From the NCBI GenBank assembly GCA_038316335.1, contig JBBQAM010000089.1, positions 1 through 9,726 on the forward strand: a DNA stretch of 9,726 nt. Direction: 5' to 3'. Origin of the DNA: JALHST01 sp038316335. GTDB lineage: Bacteria > Bacteroidota > Bacteroidia > Flavobacteriales > Flavobacteriaceae. Shown piece after piece: positions 6,553-9,726 of the stretch (the first letter of the stretch is position 1; every line of letters begins with the position of its first letter). The notes beneath the pieces are model-generated. The model was not told the origin of the DNA and searched no databases. It worked only from the letters and a program-made list of their open reading frames with translations. A program made the translations under genes and the position numbers.

Positions 6553-6640
6553 ACAAAATAATATCGCATATATTCTATATTTTTAACATATTATATTCTA
6601 CAAAATCATAAATGTTTTTTAATTTTTCCCATTAAAATTG

Positions 6641-6648
6641 TACCTTTG
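6641..6648 (+). promoter_or_regulatory. Bacteroidota -7 element for XRE-type gene
   Basis: TACCTTTG exactly matches TAnnTTTG and lies 39 nt before the ATG at 6688, which would give a leader of about 30 nt. No clear TTG at -33; a T-rich tract is there instead. A TAGAAT half-site at 6670-6675 falls inside the leader, where a bound repressor would block transcription. Confidence 0.55.
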
Positions 6649-6687
6649 AAGCATTATCCTAATATTTCGTAGAATATTTTCTCGCAC

Positions 6688-7083
6688 ATGCTGAAGACAA
6701 TCAACCGCCTAATGCAATTTATAGAGTACGCCGGTCTAAGTGCCCGTAAGTTTGATCTCTCCATCGGTGCCGGCAATGGGTACACCTTGCGCATGCTAAA
6801 AAACAACGCCTCGGTAGGGAGCGATGTCATTGAAACGATTACGCGTATTTATCCCGAGCTTGATTTGGTCTGGTTGATCACCGGGGAGGGGGAAATGATC
6901 AAGAAACAGGAAGACGAATTGACCTTGGAATTCAATGCGCTGCCGAAGGAAAAGAAAAATACGATCGAACGCATCATCGAACAAAAGATAAAGGAACGCC
7001 AAGAAAAAGAGCTGAAACATCTTTTAAAGGAAGTTACCCACGAGATCGAACGCTCACAGAAAAAGCAACCTACAAACGATTGA
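6688..7083 (+). CDS. XRE/phage-repressor-type HTH protein
   Basis: A 131-residue DNA-binding protein. Residues 1-65 match the Bacteroidota XRE-like domain: INRLMQFIEYAGLSARKFDLSIGAGNG (helices 1-2), YTLRMLKNNASVGSDVIETI (recognition region), and YPELDLVWLITGEGEM, the phrase that typically closes this domain. The rest (about 72-131) is a strongly charged Glu/Lys helix, possibly a coiled coil for oligomerisation, with no peptidase domain of the LexA type. It is the only plus-strand gene and is divergent from the winged-helix regulator, sharing the operator-rich spacer. Its base composition is richer in GC than the spacer and the peptide operon. Self-repression through TAGAAT sites is likely; control of the peptide operon is possible but its promoter lies about 500 bp away. 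Confidence 0.82.
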   Translation: MLKTINRLMQFIEYAGLSARKFDLSIGAGNGYTLRMLKNNASVGSDVIETITRIYPELDLVWLITGEGEMIKKQEDELTLEFNALPKEKKNTIERIIEQKIKERQEKELKHLLKEVTHEIERSQKKQPTND

Positions 7084-7297
7084 CCCAAACTCTGCGAATT
7101 CGTACCAGCGTACTTTTGATTTCGAACCCTCTTTACTTCCTTTTTATTGTCCTTTCCCGAATTTAGGACGTTGTACCTAAGAACCGAGACACTGTCTTGT
7201 GGTTATCACGCATTCACATAAAAAAATGAGGTAGGGGCTCTGCAAGCGCCAATAACCAATTTATTGTCCAATGGCACCCAGGGGTATAAGTAGGCTG
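7084..7297. other. convergent intergenic spacer
   Basis: This lies between the 3' ends of the XRE-type gene (+) and the YjbR-like gene (-). No ORF is credible. A TACTTTTG at 7111-7118 matches the -7 consensus on the plus strand, but no gene follows it. On the minus strand a short hairpin with one mismatch (7237-7251) is followed nine bases later by seven T (7219-7225), a poor terminator candidate for the YjbR-side operon. Confidence 0.4.
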
Positions 7298-7624
7298 TTA
7301 CTTTTTGTTGGGAGCTACCACATTTTGGTATGCCGATACTAGGGCCTCGAGCACAAGGGGTTTTAAAACCACATTCAACTCGAAGGTCGTGGCCCCCTTT
7401 TCGCCCCATTTGTTCGGTACGGGATAAATGTTCACCGCATCGATTTTACAAAAAACGGCTTGCTCTTTTGGGGTTAAAAAAATATTGGCGGTATTATTAG
7501 CAGCCAAATACGACGCGAACATGCGCTTTCCGATTACCTTGAAACCGATGCGGTCGAAATGTTTCGTTTGCTCCGTGCCCTGAAAGGAAAGTGCCATTTC
7601 CGAAAAAGCGATTTCTGAGATCAT
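7298..7624 (-). CDS. MmcQ/YjbR family protein
   Basis: A 108-residue protein of the YjbR (PF04237) family, about the usual full length. Seen in order: LSFQGTEQTKHFDRIGFKV (12-30), GKRMFASY (32-39), a LTPKEQAVFC segment (50-59), then YPVPNKWGEKGATTFEL (67-83), and the closing helix ALVSAYQNVVAPNK. These match the family pattern of a CyaY-like fold with a G-x-W-G-x-K-G-hT loop. The fold has been called DNA-binding-like but no firm function is established. It is the last of the minus-strand genes in this block, 52 nt after the DoxX gene, and is probably co-transcribed. Confidence 0.85.
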   Translation of the reverse strand: MISEIAFSEMALSFQGTEQTKHFDRIGFKVIGKRMFASYLAANNTANIFLTPKEQAVFCKIDAVNIYPVPNKWGEKGATTFELNVVLKPLVLEALVSAYQNVVAPNKK

Positions 7625-7676
7625 GTTGTTCTAAATTTTAAAGGGGGTTGCATCCACGTTCAAACAGCTATGGTAT

Positions 7677-8108
7677 CTAACCCCCCGAATCGTCTTTTGG
7701 CTTAAATACGATTTTATCCAAACTCCATGCCCCTGGGCCATTAAAAAAATAGATCAGCCCGAGCATAACGAACATAAAGGGGTGTTGGTCTTCATACCAA
7801 AACCTACCGCCCCCTACCAAAAAAGTGATGTATAGAAATGTACCGATGATCAAGACCGACCCAATTCGGGTACATAGCCCCAGCAACAGGGAGATACCCG
7901 CTATGAGTTCAGCCGATTTCCCCGCATACACCATAAAAACCGCGTTGGTACCTTTAAAACTATCCCAGGCAGCATACTCCTTCATCAAGCCGGTATTGAA
8001 AACCTCTTGCCCATGATAGATCAACAACACCCCCAATAGCATACGCACGAGGGCCATTGCCTTATTCCGCCAAAAGGGGGTGGCCACTAAAAAGGATTTA
8101 AAATTCAT
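7677..8108 (-). CDS. DoxX family membrane protein
   Basis: A 143-residue inner-membrane protein with four predicted helices at about 17-33, 55-76, 81-100 and 109-123. DoxX (PF07681) features are present: RMLLGVLLIYHG at 22-33, GKSAELIAGISLLLGLCTRIGSVLI at 63-87 (polar and Glu residue at the start of helix 2, Arg between helices 2 and 3), and HPFMFVMLGLIYFFNGPGAWSLD at 109-131. The C-terminus is short and charged. The family includes subunits linked to quinone or thiosulfate redox work and to oxidative-stress complexes, but members of this size in Bacteroidota are mostly uncharacterised. It sits 69 nt after the DUF6090 gene and before the YjbR gene on the same strand. Confidence 0.88.
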   Translation of the reverse strand: MNFKSFLVATPFWRNKAMALVRMLLGVLLIYHGQEVFNTGLMKEYAAWDSFKGTNAVFMVYAGKSAELIAGISLLLGLCTRIGSVLIIGTFLYITFLVGGGRFWYEDQHPFMFVMLGLIYFFNGPGAWSLDKIVFKPKDDSGG

Positions 8109-8177
8109 CTGTACTACGGTTCGATTCTAAAAACACACATTGGTATTGCAGACTTCCTATTAATTTTATCCTGCATG

Positions 8178-9053
8178 CTACTTTGTGTTAATGTGCTGCC
8201 ATTCTTTCAATTTATCCAAGAGGGAGATGGCATTATTTTTACCTAAAGCCAATAATTTTACCTGCACCAAATGTGATCTTGTGATTCGTTTGAGCTGAAA
8301 CGCGAATTCCTTGTTTCCTTTTAGTGCGCCCATAATGGTGATTACATCATTCTTCGTAAAGTGTTCCACCTTATTATTAAGCAAGGCCAAATCCTGGAAT
8401 TCCTGCAAATTACCCCCCATTTCGTTTCCCAATAGCTCCTCATGGAGATGCATGGGGATGGCATCCACCACAAGGGGCAAGTAGCCATTTACCAGTTGAT
8501 CTTTATAGTCTGTATACCACCAGGAAATTGGGTCGCTGTAATAATTTTTTATGGCATCGACACTTTTTTTGTCCCGTATCAACTTCATATTCCCGGTGCT
8601 GATCAAGTCCTTGTAAGTATTGTCATTGATTGTCGGAAGCAATAATCGCGCTATCGCCTGAAGATGTATTATAAAGGCAGAGGTGTCGATGATCGCTTTC
8701 CCCTCATTGATGTATTCATTGATTTCCTTACTGAATCTGAATTTTATTTGGGCCGCCTTTATTTGGTTGGCATACATCAGGGTATCTTGTTTGATATCCT
8801 CAATAAGGTTATTGACATAGATTACCGTAGTCGCTTCCTCTTTTTTATGTTCGTTCCATGTATTGATTTGCAAGGCAATCAATATCCCAATTACGACCAA
8901 TACGATTTCCCCTATGGCATAGCCCAAGTACCTGACAACCAATTGTCTTGCGTTACGGGAAGTCGAAATAGTACTTCTGAATTCGCTTTCATTTTTGCTT
9001 GACATGGCTGTTTTTAATAATCGGGCCCGCAGGCTTCTAAAATAGTTGAACAT
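8178..9053 (-). CDS. DUF6090 family membrane-anchored protein
   Basis: A 291-residue protein anchored by a single N-terminal helix. The family signature is plain: YAIGEIVLVVIGILIALQIN followed by TWNE (residues 45-68). The large remaining domain is helical and faces away from the cytosol or into it (topology not certain); it contains NLIEDIKQD, TYKDLISTGNMKLIRDKK and YYSDPISWWY, as in relatives. Its function is unknown. The start at 9053 gives the usual opening MFNYFRSLRARLL; an upstream ATG at 9071 adds six residues. Between that opening and the membrane helix there are about 25 extra Ser/Asn/Arg-rich residues compared with the shortest members. The gene is 64 nt after the SIMPL-domain gene and likely in one operon with it. 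Confidence 0.85.
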   Translation of the reverse strand: MFNYFRSLRARLLKTAMSSKNESEFRSTISTSRNARQLVVRYLGYAIGEIVLVVIGILIALQINTWNEHKKEEATTVIYVNNLIEDIKQDTLMYANQIKAAQIKFRFSKEINEYINEGKAIIDTSAFIIHLQAIARLLLPTINDNTYKDLISTGNMKLIRDKKSVDAIKNYYSDPISWWYTDYKDQLVNGYLPLVVDAIPMHLHEELLGNEMGGNLQEFQDLALLNNKVEHFTKNDVITIMGALKGNKEFAFQLKRITRSHLVQVKLLALGKNNAISLLDKLKEWQHINTK

Positions 9054-9117
9054 TGAAACTAAAATAGACATTTTCGGCCAATAGGCCCCAAATTACCAAA
9101 CCCGATTTTAAGGTGTG

Positions 9118-9726
9118 TTACTCAAAATTCCAGACCAATAGAATCGTGTCGGTATAGACAATGTCAGTAGGGGTAAAACCCTGTGAAGGTGCGCTCCCTT
9201 TCAGAAACATCGCTTCATTCATTCTTTGATTATTATCGAATACTTGCATTCCCCCATTGAACGAACTGCTGTAGTTTATCTTTTGCAACTTCTTTAAATC
9301 GATTTGCGCCGCCGCACCGATTAGTTTCGCCTTGCGAAAGGCATCCTCGGTAGCCAATTTAATAAGTTGATCTTGGATGCTTGTCGATAGCGCATCAGAT
9401 ACCTTAAAATTAAAGTTCAAATCGATTTCGGTATCCCCCTTTGAAAACTGATTTAAGATCTTGGCAATAGTATTCTGATCGTTTTTAAATTCAAGTTGAA
9501 TTTGTTGGGTCGCCACGTAGCCACTATCAATCGTTTTATTATCCCTGTATACGTTATTTTTACGAACATCAAAATTATGGGTGCGAATCGCAGATTTTGG
9601 AAAGCCAATTTTAACAAGTTGTTTGTTAATAGCATCCGATTTGAAATTGAGTCCAGAAATCGATTCACTAAAGAGGCTATCGATATTACTGATGTTAATG
9701 TTCAAGATGCCGAGGTCGGGGGTTAT
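9118..9726 (-). CDS. SIMPL domain (DUF541) protein, 5' end outside window
   Basis: The frame stays open to the window edge, so the N-terminus, including the signal peptide expected for this family, is missing; 202 residues are seen. The visible start TPDLGILNINISNIDS matches the family opening of the type PD-x-A-x-L-x-L-x-V. Next come the helix with NKQLVKIGFPKSAIRTHNFDV, the strand YRDNKTIDSGYVATQQIQLEF, and the C-terminal part with DQLIKLATEDAFRKAKLIGAAAQI and a final strand ending in WNFE. SIMPL proteins (YggE-like, signalling-associated or oxidative-stress-linked periplasmic proteins) form oligomers; their biochemical job is uncertain. A TTG at 9705 would be a false start because the homology runs through it. 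Confidence 0.85.
   Translation of the reverse strand: MTPDLGILNINISNIDSLFSESISGLNFKSDAINKQLVKIGFPKSAIRTHNFDVRKNNVYRDNKTIDSGYVATQQIQLEFKNDQNTIAKILNQFSKGDTEIDLNFNFKVSDALSTSIQDQLIKLATEDAFRKAKLIGAAAQIDLKKLQKINYSSSFNGGMQVFDNNQRMNEAMFLKGSAPSQGFTPTDIVYTDTILLVWNFE

Larger units (their letters stand above)
6484..6675. promoter_or_regulatory. array of TAGAAT half-sites between divergent regulators
   Basis: Five exact copies of TAGAAT in either orientation occur here: 6484-6489, 6535-6540, 6572-6577 (reverse), 6595-6600 (reverse) and 6670-6675. The best pair forms the perfect inverted repeat described in the next entry. The sites straddle the predicted promoter of the XRE-type gene, as autoregulatory operators do. 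Which of the two flanking regulators binds them is not shown by the sequence. Confidence 0.5.

Noticed and set aside
6796..7088. Two minus-strand ORFs opposite the XRE-type gene
   Set aside because: Antisense mirrors of the Glu/Lys-rich helix (Phe/Leu/Ser-rich output), with no start signals.
7111..7118. Plus-strand -7-like element TACTTTTG
   Set aside because: It points into a spacer and the antisense strand of YjbR with no gene to drive; an 8-base pattern with two free positions is expected by chance.
7219..7251. Rho-independent terminator after YjbR
   Set aside because: The short stem has a mismatch and the T-run is nine bases away, so it does not meet the usual geometry.
7206..7409. 67-codon minus-strand ORF overlapping the YjbR 3' end in another frame
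   Set aside because: It shares sequence with the clear YjbR frame and gives a Cys/Gly/Pro-rich string without family resemblance.
8442..9002. Plus-strand ORFs opposite the DUF6090 gene
   Set aside because: Antisense to a well-supported gene; composition is that of a mirrored frame.
1..9726. CRISPR array, tRNA/rRNA, insertion sequence or integrase
   Set aside because: Scanning by eye found no regularly spaced repeats, cloverleaf, transposase or integrase motif anywhere in the window.

Overview
The window looks like a chromosomal segment of a Bacteroidota member, most likely a marine Flavobacteriaceae (Maribacter, Zobellia, Arenibacter and relatives are the sort I have in mind, but I cannot fix the genus). 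Reasons: a DUF6090 protein with the phrase YAIGEIVLVVIGILIALQIN, a CarboxypepD_reg-like exported protein, a small Bacteroidota-type XRE regulator, and exact matches to the Bacteroidota -7 promoter element TAnnTTTG upstream of genes. No strong Shine-Dalgarno sequences are seen.

Layout. 1-423 holds no convincing gene. 424-1278 (-) is a secreted alpha/beta hydrolase. 1452-5927 (-) is a tight, AT-rich operon, read right to left: a 46-residue leader/core-like peptide (5787-5927), a secreted CarboxypepD_reg-like protein (4540-5724), an unusual enzyme that joins an isoprenyl-diphosphate-synthase-like alpha domain to a DxDD-bearing terpene-cyclase beta domain (2638-4536), and a membrane M50 metallopeptidase with an N-terminal PqqD-like peptide-binding domain (1452-2654). 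The last three genes are separated by 3 nt and then overlap by 17 nt. A -7-like promoter lies at 6118-6125, a second possible small peptide ORF at 5943-6044, and two mutually exclusive hairpins at 5727-5769 sit between the peptide gene and the enzymes. 6171-6458 (-) is a small winged-helix regulator. An extremely AT-rich intergenic stretch with repeated TAGAAT half-sites separates it from a divergent XRE-type regulator (6688-7083, +). 7298-9726 (-) is a higher-GC housekeeping-like block: YjbR/MmcQ, DoxX, DUF6090 and a SIMPL-domain protein cut by the window end.

How it may work together (inference). The peptide, the PqqD-M50 protease and the dedicated regulator have the outline of a RiPP (ribosomally made, modified peptide) locus, but the only candidate tailoring enzyme is a terpene-type fusion. 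No radical SAM enzyme, lanthionine synthetase, YcaO, ATP-grasp, ABC transporter or C39 peptidase is in the window. The candidate novel system is therefore a terpenoid/peptide locus, in which the peptide is either isoprenylated or acts beside a terpenoid product, with M50 cleavage in the membrane and a secreted CarboxypepD_reg protein acting outside the cytoplasm. The chemistry cannot be settled from sequence alone.
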